Source: Piscinibacter sp. HJYY11 (GTDB taxonomy: Bacteria > Pseudomonadota > Gammaproteobacteria > Burkholderiales > Burkholderiaceae_C). From it: a DNA stretch of 64,000 nt. The stretch lies in NCBI RefSeq assembly GCF_016735515.1, contig NZ_JAERQZ010000001.1:2344746-2408745 (forward strand), given 5' to 3'. Under the pieces are notes generated by a model. That model did no database searches, was not told where the DNA came from, and saw only the letters and a list, made by a program, of their open reading frames with translations. The position numbers were made by a program, and so were the translations under genes. Of the stretch, positions 1 through 7,521 are shown one piece after another; the stretch's first letter is position 1, and every line of letters starts with the position of its first letter.

Positions 1-356
1 TGCTCGCTCGCGGGGTAGCTGCGGTCGAGCTGGAAGTCGATCGCGCCCACGCTCACGATGTCGCCCGCGACCACGCTCTTGCGCGGCTGCGTCATCTCTT
101 CGCCGTTGAGCCGCGCGCCGGCGGTGCCGACCTTCTGCATCGTCACCACCAGCTCGCCCACGGTGAAGACGAGGTGACGCGGCAGCACGTCGCCACCGGG
201 CAGCATCACCTCGCATTCGCCGCCCGAGCCGAGCACGTTGGCACCGGGCTTGAGCACGATGGTGCGGCCCTTCACGGCACCACTGAGGAAGCGCAGGCAC
301 CAGTGCGCCGTGGGGGCGCGGGGTTGCAGCGCGTCGGTGACGGGCAAGGCGCTCAT
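1..356 (-). CDS. sctD: Type III secretion inner-membrane ring protein SctD, N-terminal part (cut by window edge)
   Basis: The visible 118 residues form the cytoplasmic N-terminal region of an SctD/YscD-type protein, with a forkhead-associated-like fold: a beta-rich stretch containing VLGSGGECEVMLPGGDVLPR and then VVAGDIVSVGAIDFQLD. SctD makes the outer of the two inner-membrane rings of the injectisome basal body. The gene reads leftward and runs off position 1, so the membrane segment and periplasmic domains are not seen. The ATG at 354-356 lies one base past the sctC stop, which suggests translational coupling. The family call rests mainly on context and the FHA-like pattern, since this domain alone is poorly conserved. 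Confidence 0.75.
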   Translation of the reverse strand, partial: MSALPVTDALQPRAPTAHWCLRFLSGAVKGRTIVLKPGANVLGSGGECEVMLPGGDVLPRHLVFTVGELVVTMQKVGTAGARLNGEEMTQPRKSVVAGDIVSVGAIDFQLDRSYPASE

Positions 357-357
357 G

Positions 358-2064
358 TCAGCCTCCGGTGGCCGCCGCAGCGGCAGTGGGTGTGACGAGA
401 CGCGGCGTGAGCAGGTAGAAGCGCTCCATGTTCACCTGCTTCTTGTCGCTGTACTGGAAGAGCTTGCCCACCAGCGGGATGTCCGACAGCAGCGGCACGC
501 CCGAGGTGACGTTGCTCTTTTCTTCGGACGAGTAGCCGGCGATCAGCAGGCTCGTGCCCTCGTCGACCAGCGCCTGCGTGTTGACGGTGCGCCGGCGCAC
601 GATGGGAATGCGGTCGACCGAAGCCGCGCTCAGGTCGCCGTCGACGATGTCGATCGACATGAGCACGCCGCGCGCGCCCTTGTCGTCAACGATGAGCGGC
701 GTGACGCGCACCGCGGTGCCCGCCGTCACGCTGAAGAGGCCGGCGTCCTGGAAGCCGTCGACCCGCACGTAGAACTCGCTCAGGTTCTCGAGCACCGCCT
801 CGGTGTTGTCGAGCGTCATCACCTTGGGCCGGGCGACGAAGTTGGCGTCGCCCTTGGTGGCGAGCGCGCTCACGCGGGCCAGCAGGTAGTTGCGGATGTC
901 GTTGCCGATGGCGGCGGTGAAGACGAGGCCGAGCGGCGTGGAGGTGCCGGTCGTGCCCGCTTCGGTGGTGGCATTGCCCCAGGTGAGCGGCGGCGCGTTG
1001 CCGCGGCCGGTCTGCAGGTCGGCATGGCGACCGTTGGCGCGCCAGTCCACGCCCAGGCTCTGCAGCCGGTCGGTGCTGATGTCCATGATCGTGACCTCGA
1101 TCTCCAAGAGGCGCGGGCGCACGTCCATCGACTCGATGAGGCGCGCGTACTGGGCCATGCGGTCGGGCGTGTCGCGCACCAGCACGGCATTCATGCGCGT
1201 GTCGGCCTGGAACTGCGGCAGCTCGCCGCTCGCGTTCATCGACGACACGCCGCCGAGGGTCTCGTCGCCACCGGCGGGCGATACGCCGGGCAGCTCGAGC
1301 TTGGGCGCGTTGACCACGTCGCCGCTGCGCATCTTGATCTGCCGGTTGGGGCCCATGCCAACGGCCGAGCCGGACGAGCGGCCGCCCGAGCTGCCGGCCG
1401 CGCCGGTGTGGCGCCCGTAGAGGCTGCGCAGCACGTTGGCCACGCCGGGGATCACCGTCTCGCGGCCGTTGCGGTTGATCTTGAAGTCGGCCGCCCAGGC
1501 GTACTTGAGCGGGAAGAGCCGGATCTCGGCGCCGTCGGCGAGCGCGGTGCGCTGGTCGACCAGGCGCACCGCCTGGCGCACCATCTCGACGTAGCGCTTG
1601 GGGCCCGACACGTGCACCGTGCCGTCGTCGCGGCTGATGGTGAGCGGGTAGCGGCTGTCGGCGATGCGCAGGCGCGCGAGCGTCTCGGAGATGCGCGCTG
1701 CGTTGGCGCTCGCGATCGGCAGCACCTCGCTGCGCGCGTCGGCGGCCAGGTCGACGTAGAGGAAGGCGCCGTCGTAGTACCAGGTCAGCCCGTTGGTCGT
1801 GCACAGGTTGTTGAGGATGGTCAGCGCCGACACGCCGGCGAACTTGCCGCTGATGACGCCCGACACCTTGCCGTCGATCACCGCCGTGGTGCCTTGCGAT
1901 GCGGCCAGCTCGCGCAGGAAGTCGGGCAAGGGCTTCTCGTTGGCGACGATCTGGAAGGGCTTGCCGCGCCACGGCAGCTCGGCCGCGCCGCTGTGCTGCG
2001 CGAGCAGCAGCAAGGCGAGGCCCAGCATCGCGAAGGCGTAGCGCTGGAAGGTCCACTGAAGCAT
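358..2064 (-). CDS. sctC: Type III secretion outer-membrane secretin SctC
   Basis: This 568-residue protein is the outer-membrane secretin ring through which the needle passes. Residues 1-28 are a signal peptide (hydrophobic run GLALLLLAQ, cleavage after HSGAA). N0/N1-type periplasmic domains follow, then an N3 domain containing a Gly/Ser-rich insert (GAAGSSGGRSSGS), then the C-terminal secretin domain with the signature VPLLSDIPLVGKLF. The start at ATG 2062-2064 is chosen over upstream codons because the signal peptide begins there. It lies 8 bases after the sctS stop in a leftward operon. No lipobox is visible, so outer-membrane targeting may need a separate pilotin. Confidence 0.95.
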   Translation of the reverse strand: MLQWTFQRYAFAMLGLALLLLAQHSGAAELPWRGKPFQIVANEKPLPDFLRELAASQGTTAVIDGKVSGVISGKFAGVSALTILNNLCTTNGLTWYYDGAFLYVDLAADARSEVLPIASANAARISETLARLRIADSRYPLTISRDDGTVHVSGPKRYVEMVRQAVRLVDQRTALADGAEIRLFPLKYAWAADFKINRNGRETVIPGVANVLRSLYGRHTGAAGSSGGRSSGSAVGMGPNRQIKMRSGDVVNAPKLELPGVSPAGGDETLGGVSSMNASGELPQFQADTRMNAVLVRDTPDRMAQYARLIESMDVRPRLLEIEVTIMDISTDRLQSLGVDWRANGRHADLQTGRGNAPPLTWGNATTEAGTTGTSTPLGLVFTAAIGNDIRNYLLARVSALATKGDANFVARPKVMTLDNTEAVLENLSEFYVRVDGFQDAGLFSVTAGTAVRVTPLIVDDKGARGVLMSIDIVDGDLSAASVDRIPIVRRRTVNTQALVDEGTSLLIAGYSSEEKSNVTSGVPLLSDIPLVGKLFQYSDKKQVNMERFYLLTPRLVTPTAAAAATGG

Positions 2065-2072
2065 GCCGGCGC

Positions 2073-2339
2073 TCACGACAGCAACCCCAGGCTCTGGAAC
2101 GCCCGCTCGGCGAAGCGCATCACGTCGCGCCCCAGCCAGCCGGCGGTGGCGACGATGGCCACCATCACCGCGATCAGGCGGATCGACTGGCCGATGTTCT
2201 GGTCCTGCACCTGGGTGACCGCCTGCAGCACGGCCACGAGCAGCGAGGTGACGGTCGACACCAGCACCACCGGCAGCGAGACCCACAGCACGATGAGCAG
2301 GCCTTCGCGGGTGAAGTCGAGGATGTTCTGGGGAGTCAT
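2073..2339 (-). CDS. sctS: Type III secretion export apparatus protein SctS
   Basis: This is an 88-residue, two-transmembrane-helix protein of the FliQ/SpaQ/SctS family, at the usual family length. It is part of the SctRST core complex that forms the export gate in the inner membrane. Helix 1 is around residues 13-38 and helix 2 around 52-72; the loop between them carries the conserved VTQVQDQNI pattern. It sits 14 bases downstream of sctV and just before sctC on the same leftward operon. The odd point is position: sctS normally follows sctR directly, but here sctR is on the opposite strand more than 3 kb away. Confidence 0.93.
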   Translation of the reverse strand: MTPQNILDFTREGLLIVLWVSLPVVLVSTVTSLLVAVLQAVTQVQDQNIGQSIRLIAVMVAIVATAGWLGRDVMRFAERAFQSLGLLS

Positions 2340-2353
2340 TCGGATGGTGAGGT

Positions 2354-4426
2354 TCAAAGCGCCTGCGGGTTGGTGACCCAGCCCACGGGTTGCAGGTGGA
2401 CGTCTTCGTCGAGCTCCTGGTACGACAGCACCGGCAGCGCGGGCGCCACCGGCTCGATCAGCGTCTTGACGTAGCGCCGCACGTCGGACGACGCGATGGC
2501 CACCACGCGCCCGGCGCTCGCCCCGAGGATGCGGCGCACCTGCTCGCGCACGTCCTGCGCGGCGGCGGGGCTCAGCAGCAGCAGGTTGCCGCGCGGCGAT
2601 TTCTCGATCGCGTTCTGCACCCGCTCGAGCAGGGCCGACTCGAACATGATGGTCTCGAGCTGGCGGCTCGCGCCGACGTAGCGGCTGGTGATGTAGTGGC
2701 CGAGGTCGATGCGCACGAGCTCGGTCAGCGCGATCGCGTCGGCTTCCTTCGGCCCCCACATCGCCAGGCTCTCGAAGATGGCGTGCAGGTTGCGGATGGG
2801 GATGCCTTCCTGCAGCAGGCGGCGCAGCACTTCGGCGATGCGCTGGGCCGGCACCACGCGCGACACCTCGGCGGCAAGCTCCGGCGCATCGCGCTGCACC
2901 CAGTGCAGCAGGCGCTGCACTTCCTGCAGGCCGATCAGCTGGCGCACATGGCGGCGCACGGTGTGGTCGACGTGCAGGCCCACCACTTCCTCGGCGCGCC
3001 AGGCCTTTGTGCCGGGCTCGGGGCTCGCGGTCCACACCACGCGCGGGAAGGGACCGAAGGGTTCGGCCACCTCGGCACCGGCGGGCGGCGACACGGCCTG
3101 CGCCGGGTCGATCAGCCACCAGCCCGGGCGCAGCACGCCCTCGGACACCACCACGTCGTGCACCAGCACCTGGTAGCCGTGTTCACGCACGGCATCGGCA
3201 TGCGCCACCTGCAGGCGCGGGAACACCGGGCCCAGGTCGGACTCGACCGACGCCTTCACGGCGGTGAGCTGCTGGTCGAGCGCGACGCGGTCGAGCGCGA
3301 CATGCAGGCTGCTGGACAGGCGCACCGCCAGCGGCGCGGCCACGGCGTGGTCACCGTCGGTTTCCTCCGCCACGGCCGGGTCGCGGTGCGAGATCCAGGC
3401 CGGCGTGCTGCGCCGCGCGCCCGCCCAGCGTGCGGCGAAGGCCGCGCCGAGCAGGGCCAGCGCGAGCAGGCCGAACACCCACTTCGGGAAGCCCGGCACG
3501 AGCAGGAAGCTGCCGACCGCCAGGCCCGCGATCATCAGGGCGCGCGGGTGCGCCATGAGCTGCTCGCCGATCTGGCGGGCGAGTTGCGTGTCGTGCTTGC
3601 CACCGGTGCTCACGCGCGTGATCACCACGCCGGCCGCGATCGACACCAGCAGCGACGGGATCTGCGACACCATGCCGTCGCCCACCGTGAGGATGGCGTA
3701 GCGCTGCAGCGCGGCGCCCACGCTCATGTCGTGCATCAGCGTGCCGATGGCGATACCGGCCAGGATGTTGACGAGCGCGATGACGATGCCGGCGATGGCG
3801 TCGCCCTTCACGAACTTCATCGCGCCGTCCATCGCGCCGTGCAGCTGGCACTCCTGTTCCAGCTGCTGCCGGCGCTTCTGCGCCTGTGCGGTGGAGAGCG
3901 CACCGGCGCGCACGTCGGCATCGATGCTCATCTGCTTGCCGGGCATCGCGTCGAGCGCGAAGCGCGCCGCCACCTCGGCCACACGCTCCGAGCCCTTGGC
4001 GATCACGATGAACTGGACGATGGCGATGATGAGGAACACCACGCCGCCGACGACCACGTTGTTGCCGACGATGAGCTTGCCGAAGGTGTCGATGATGTGG
4101 CCGGCGTTGGCCTGCAGCAGGATCAGCTTGGTCGACGCGATGTTGAGCGCCAGGCGAAAGAGCGTGGTGAAGAGCAGCAGCGACGGGAAGGTCGACAGCG
4201 ACAGCGCCGACGGCACGTACATCGCCACGATCAGGAGCACGAGGCTCACCGCGAGGTTGCAGGCGATCAGGAAGTCGAGCAGCGGCGTGGGCAGCGGCAG
4301 CACGAACAGCGCCACGATGGCCACGAGCATGCCGGCCAGCACCAGGTCGTGGTGCCGGCCCGCGCTTCGCATCAGGTCACGCAAGCCACTGCCGGTGGGC
4401 TGGAAGCTGGTGCTGGTGCTGGCCAT
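2354..4426 (-). CDS. sctV: Type III secretion export gate protein SctV
   Basis: This 690-residue FlhA/SctV family member is the large export-gate subunit. It has about eight N-terminal membrane helices (roughly residues 25-330) and a C-terminal cytoplasmic domain that forms a nonameric ring and docks chaperone-substrate complexes. The family signature RFALDAMPGKQMSID is at about residues 155-169. ATG at 4424-4426 is chosen because it starts just ahead of the first helices; a GTG at 4469-4471 in frame would add 15 residues, and neither has a clear ribosome binding site. It is the first gene of the leftward sctV-sctS-sctC-sctD operon. Confidence 0.95.
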   Translation of the reverse strand: MASTSTSFQPTGSGLRDLMRSAGRHHDLVLAGMLVAIVALFVLPLPTPLLDFLIACNLAVSLVLLIVAMYVPSALSLSTFPSLLLFTTLFRLALNIASTKLILLQANAGHIIDTFGKLIVGNNVVVGGVVFLIIAIVQFIVIAKGSERVAEVAARFALDAMPGKQMSIDADVRAGALSTAQAQKRRQQLEQECQLHGAMDGAMKFVKGDAIAGIVIALVNILAGIAIGTLMHDMSVGAALQRYAILTVGDGMVSQIPSLLVSIAAGVVITRVSTGGKHDTQLARQIGEQLMAHPRALMIAGLAVGSFLLVPGFPKWVFGLLALALLGAAFAARWAGARRSTPAWISHRDPAVAEETDGDHAVAAPLAVRLSSSLHVALDRVALDQQLTAVKASVESDLGPVFPRLQVAHADAVREHGYQVLVHDVVVSEGVLRPGWWLIDPAQAVSPPAGAEVAEPFGPFPRVVWTASPEPGTKAWRAEEVVGLHVDHTVRRHVRQLIGLQEVQRLLHWVQRDAPELAAEVSRVVPAQRIAEVLRRLLQEGIPIRNLHAIFESLAMWGPKEADAIALTELVRIDLGHYITSRYVGASRQLETIMFESALLERVQNAIEKSPRGNLLLLSPAAAQDVREQVRRILGASAGRVVAIASSDVRRYVKTLIEPVAPALPVLSYQELDEDVHLQPVGWVTNPQAL

Positions 4427-4682
4427 GGAGGGGGTGCGGGTGAGGGGTTGAAGGCGTGTTGCGGTGCGCACGGACCGTGAGAAAAGTCCGTGAGAAATCG
4501 CACGGTCGAACGCACGGTCGGCCGGACTCTAAGTCGCGCATCAGGACCGCAGCAACCACGAGTTCTCGTAGCCGCGAGTTCCCTGATGACGCGCTGCTGA
4601 CTACGAATTTGCGTACTTTCTCGACGCGGGTCGTTTGGGTACGCTGCGTCGCCCCGACCCCCTCGACACCACTTGCGAAGGG
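4427..4682. promoter_or_regulatory. Divergent control region between sctV and sctQ
   Basis: This 256-base gap must hold the promoters of both type III secretion arms. Besides the tandem repeats listed separately, it contains a nested palindrome: CATCAGG at 4539-4545 pairs with CCTGATG at 4582-4588, enclosing ACGAGTTCTCGT at 4558-4569. A further inverted repeat is GCGTAC (4611-4616) with GTACGC (4639-4644). No plant-pathogen hrpII/PIP-type box (TTCG pairs about 15-16 apart) is present on either strand. The binding proteins are unknown. Confidence 0.6.
4475..4522. repeat. Two back-to-back tandem duplications in the sctV-sctQ control region
   Basis: A 13-base unit starting CCGTGAGAAA occurs twice head to tail (4475-4487 and 4488-4500). 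It is followed at once by a 12-base unit starting CGCACGGTCG, also twice (4499-4510 and 4511-4522). CCGTG in the first unit is the complement of CACGG in the second, so the array can also pair with itself. Repeated spacing of 12-13 bases suggests cooperative binding of a regulator near the sctV start. Confidence 0.7.
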
Positions 4683-5843
4683 ATGGCCCTGACACGCGGA
4701 TGTCACGTTGATGGAGTGAGTGCAGAGATGGTGGCCACGCTGGTTCACGACGCGGTGACGGAGCTCGGCGCGACGACGCTTCTGCCGCGTGCCGACGAGG
4801 CGACCGTGCGTGCGCTCAACCGTCTCTATGCGAGCGCAGCGCAGCATGCGGTGACGGCAGGCGGCAAGAATTACCGGCTCGCCTGGCGGCTCGACGGCGC
4901 AGCCGAGGCCGCGCTCTACGAACGCTACCGCTTCAAGCTCGGCCCGCACGTCGGCCACCTTGGGCTCGATGCGCCGAGCGTCGAGGCCCTGCTCGGCGAG
5001 CCGCGCAGCCACCTGCTGCCGCGCGACCTGCGCTACATCCTGCTCGCCGACGCGCTGCACCCGCTGGTCGATGCGCTCGAGAAGACGCTGCGCCTGCACT
5101 TCGAATGGCAGCCGCCCGATGGCGACGCGCGCGAGCCGCGCGGGCCGCTCGACGATCCGCAGCGCGCCGCGATCTTCACGGCCTCATCGGAAGACGGCGC
5201 CGCGCGGCTGTGCGGCTTCATCCAATTGGAGTCGCCCGCCGCACTGGAGGCGCTGGTGCCGCCGCAGGTCGGCGCCCGATCACCTGCGAGCCCGGTGGTG
5301 GAGGCCTTATTCGAACGCCTGCGCTTCCCGCTCGCCTTTCGCATCGGCACCACGCCCATCCGCCTGCGCGAGGTGGCCAGCATCCGGCCCGGCGACATCG
5401 TCAGCATCGAGCAGTGGGCCTCGTCGGGCGCAGCCATCGTGCTGACCGCCGAGCTGGGGGGCCGCGCGGGGCGACAACTCGTGGCGCATGCCGAAGGCTC
5501 GCGCATCACCGTCCAGCAATCGAAAGAACCAGCCATGAACCGAGACATGCCCCTTGCCGCCCCCGCTGCGGCGGCCGACGCCGCCGAGCCGAGCGCCCAG
5601 CTGCCGATCGACCGGCTCGACGCGCTGGAGGTGGCGCTGCGCTTCGAGGTGGGCGACCTGTCGCTCTCGCTCGGCGAACTGAAGAACATCCGTCCCGGCC
5701 ATGTGTTCGACCTTGGCCAGCCGCTCAACCGCTGCACGGTGCGCATCGTCGCGCACGGCAACGTGCTGGGCAAAGGTCACCTGGTCGCGGTCGGCGACCG
5801 GCTCGGCGTCAGGGTGTCGGAGTTCGCGCCCAACGAGATCTGA
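4683..5843 (+). CDS. sctQ: Type III secretion cytoplasmic ring protein SctQ
   Basis: This 386-residue SctQ/YscQ/FliN-related protein is part of the cytosolic sorting platform. The C-terminal half carries two SpoA (surface presentation of antigens) domains: one around PIRLREVASIRPGDIVSIEQ and one around LSLSLGELKNIRPGHVFDLG. The N-terminal half is weakly conserved, as usual for the family. ATG at 4683 is used; ATG at 4728 is an alternative with a slightly better upstream purine stretch, and a TTG at 4635 is unlikely. Codon 285 is an internal ATG (5535) that would give a separate 102-residue SpoA-only product. sctR follows after 12 bases. Confidence 0.88.
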   Translation: MALTRGCHVDGVSAEMVATLVHDAVTELGATTLLPRADEATVRALNRLYASAAQHAVTAGGKNYRLAWRLDGAAEAALYERYRFKLGPHVGHLGLDAPSVEALLGEPRSHLLPRDLRYILLADALHPLVDALEKTLRLHFEWQPPDGDAREPRGPLDDPQRAAIFTASSEDGAARLCGFIQLESPAALEALVPPQVGARSPASPVVEALFERLRFPLAFRIGTTPIRLREVASIRPGDIVSIEQWASSGAAIVLTAELGGRAGRQLVAHAEGSRITVQQSKEPAMNRDMPLAAPAAAADAAEPSAQLPIDRLDALEVALRFEVGDLSLSLGELKNIRPGHVFDLGQPLNRCTVRIVAHGNVLGKGHLVAVGDRLGVRVSEFAPNEI

Positions 5844-5855
5844 GGCGCCACGCGC

Positions 5856-6515
5856 ATGGAATCCGGACTGCCCGAGCCGCTCACCCTCGTCGCGCTCATC
5901 GTCGCCTTCGGCATCGCGCCCTTCGTGGCGCTGATGGTCACGAGCTACACCAAGCTCGTGATCGTGCTGGGCCTGCTGCGCACCGCGCTCGGCCTGCAGC
6001 AGACGCCGCCCAACATGGTGCTGAACGGCATCGCGATCATCCTGTCGGTCTACATCATGGCGCCGGTGGGCATGGACGTGTCGGACGCACTGCGCAACCG
6101 CAGCTTCGGCACCAAGGGCGAGGGCCTCAACGACATCATGGCGGTGGTCGATGCAGCCAAGGCGCCGTTGAAGGAATTCCTCAAGAAGCACACCCACGAA
6201 CGCGAGCGCCAGTTCTTCCTGAAATCGGCCTCGGCCATCTGGCCGCAGGCGCGTGCCGAAAAGCTGCAGTCGGACGACTTCATGGTGCTGGTGCCGAGCT
6301 TCACGCTGAGCGAGCTGACCCGGGCCTTCCAGATCGGCTTCATCATCTACCTGGTCTTCGTGGTGGTCGATCTCATCGTGGCCACCGTGCTGCTCGCGCT
6401 CGGCATGTCGATGATCGCGCCCACGACCATCTCGCTGCCGTTCAAGCTGCTGCTCTTCGTGATGCTGGACGGCTGGACGCGCCTCGTGCACGGGCTGGTG
6501 CTGTCGTACCGCTGA
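5856..6515 (+). CDS. sctR: Type III secretion export apparatus protein SctR
   Basis: This is a 219-residue FliP/SpaP/SctR family protein at normal length, the main subunit of the SctRST export-gate core in the inner membrane. Conserved segments are visible: MVTSYTKLVIVLGLLRTALGLQQTPPNMVL near residues 28-57 (read here as family pattern), the FMVLVPSFTLSELTRAF region and the closing helix pair through FKLLLFVMLDGWTRLVHGL. It directly follows sctQ on the rightward arm. It is the last secretion gene on this side; sctS and sctT do not follow, and the next element is a tRNA gene 22 bases away. Confidence 0.95.
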   Translation: MESGLPEPLTLVALIVAFGIAPFVALMVTSYTKLVIVLGLLRTALGLQQTPPNMVLNGIAIILSVYIMAPVGMDVSDALRNRSFGTKGEGLNDIMAVVDAAKAPLKEFLKKHTHERERQFFLKSASAIWPQARAEKLQSDDFMVLVPSFTLSELTRAFQIGFIIYLVFVVVDLIVATVLLALGMSMIAPTTISLPFKLLLFVMLDGWTRLVHGLVLSYR

Positions 6516-6537
6516 GGCGGTGGCTCGCGTCGTGAGG

Positions 6538-6614
6538 TGGTAGGCCGTGCTGGGCTCGAACCAGCGACCAAAGGATTATGAGTCCTCTGCTCTAACCAAC
6601 TGAGCTAACGGCCC
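6538..6614 (-). tRNA. tRNA with CAT anticodon (elongator Met or Ile2)
   Basis: The 77-base cloverleaf reads leftward. The acceptor stem GGGCCGT pairs with ACGGCCT, the anticodon loop is CTCATAA (anticodon CAT), the T arm is GCTGG-TTCGAGC-CCAGC and CCA is encoded at 6538-6540. A CAT anticodon fits elongator methionine tRNA or the lysidine-modified isoleucine tRNA; the sequence alone does not settle which, though the T arm resembles the Ile2 type. Its 3' end faces the type III secretion cluster, whose last gene stops 22 bases away. Confidence 0.95.
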
Positions 6615-6676
6615 CTCTCGAAAGAGCCGCGATTGTAGGCAGGCGCATCGCACCCAACCGGGACGCATGGCGTTGA

Positions 6677-6690
6677 TCACCGATTGGTGA
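6677..6690. promoter_or_regulatory. Palindromic operator upstream of the TetR regulator
   Basis: TCACC-GATT-GGTGA is a perfect 5-base inverted repeat with a 4-base centre, 31 bases before the regulator start. The same arms and spacing recur at 7480-7495 before the Bug receptor gene, so this is probably the autoregulatory site of the intervening TetR protein. The binding assignment is an inference from the matched sites. Confidence 0.65.
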
Positions 6691-6721
6691 CTTGTGCGGG
6701 AGCCCTTATCCTCCCGCCCAC

Positions 6722-7420
6722 ATGAGCACCAAGCCCGCACGCCCTTCGATCCGCACCTCTGCGCGCGCCACCAAGCGCAGCGTCGCCCCCGAGCCCGCGC
6801 CGCGCACGCGCGATGCCGAGCGCTCGCGCGAGATCATCCTGCTCGCGGCGCGCGACGAGTTTGCCGAGCATGGCCTGGGCGGTGCGCGGGTGGACCGCAT
6901 CGCCGAGCGGGCGAAGCTCAACAAGAAGCTCATCTACTACTACTTCGCCGACAAGGACGGCCTCTTCAGCGCGGTGCTGGAAGAGGCCTACCGCAACATC
7001 CGCGAGGCCGAGCGGCAGCTGCACCTCGACGACATGCCGCCCGAGAAGGCGGTGCGCCAGCTCACCGAATTCACCTGGCGCTACTACCTCGAGCACCCGG
7101 AGTTCCTCACGCTGCTCAACAGCGAGAACCTGCACCGCGCCCGCCACATCGAAGGCTCGGAGCGGGCCCGCGCGCTCAACACGCCGCTGATCGAGGCGCT
7201 GGGGCGCATCCTCGAGCGGGGGCGCGCGAGCGGCGTCTTCCGTGGCGGTGTCGACCCGCTGCAGCTTTACATCTCCATCGCCGGCATCGCCTACTTCTAC
7301 CTCTCGAACCAGCACACGCTGTCGGCGATCTTCGGGCGCGACCTGATGGCGCCCAAGGCCCTCAACGAGCGGCTCTCGCACATCTGCGACGTGATCCTGG
7401 GGTATGTCCTGAGGGACTGA
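6722..7420 (+). CDS. TetR/AcrR family transcriptional regulator
   Basis: This 232-residue regulator has an N-terminal TetR helix-turn-helix: VDRIAERAKLNKKLIYYYF, preceded by the conserved AARDEFAEHGLGGARV. The C-terminal ligand-binding half has the TetR_C pattern WRYYLEHPEFLTLLNSEN. ATG at 6722 is preferred to a TTG at 6692, which would place the start next to the upstream palindrome. It sits just upstream of the receptor operon at 7522 on the same strand, and identical palindromes flank it. It likely represses itself and the operon until a catabolite binds. The effector is unknown. Confidence 0.9.
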   Translation: MSTKPARPSIRTSARATKRSVAPEPAPRTRDAERSREIILLAARDEFAEHGLGGARVDRIAERAKLNKKLIYYYFADKDGLFSAVLEEAYRNIREAERQLHLDDMPPEKAVRQLTEFTWRYYLEHPEFLTLLNSENLHRARHIEGSERARALNTPLIEALGRILERGRASGVFRGGVDPLQLYISIAGIAYFYLSNQHTLSAIFGRDLMAPKALNERLSHICDVILGYVLRD

Positions 7421-7479
7421 AAAACTCTGTGGGAACCAGTTGACGCGTGATCGCGTGCAGGCTCAGAATCGGCTTCCAA

Positions 7480-7495
7480 TTCACCAAATGGTGAA
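7480..7495. promoter_or_regulatory. Palindromic operator upstream of the Bug receptor operon
   Basis: TTCACC-AAAT-GGTGAA is a perfect 6-base inverted repeat, 26 bases before the receptor start. Its core TCACC-N4-GGTGA matches the palindrome before the TetR gene at 6677-6690. It is the best candidate site for repression of the 7522-11767 operon. Confidence 0.7.
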
Positions 7496-7521
7496 CAAAA
7501 CGATTCGACTGGAGACCTGCC

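Noticed and set aside
238..4480. Very long open frames on the + strand opposite sctC and sctV (712 and 696 residues)
   Set aside because: They encode low-complexity Ala/Arg/His/Gly-rich sequences, the usual mirror of GC-rich genes, and lie opposite clearly recognised secretion genes.
4427..4682. A plant-pathogen hrpII or PIP box in the sct control region
   Set aside because: There are no TTCG pairs with 15-16 base spacing on either strand.
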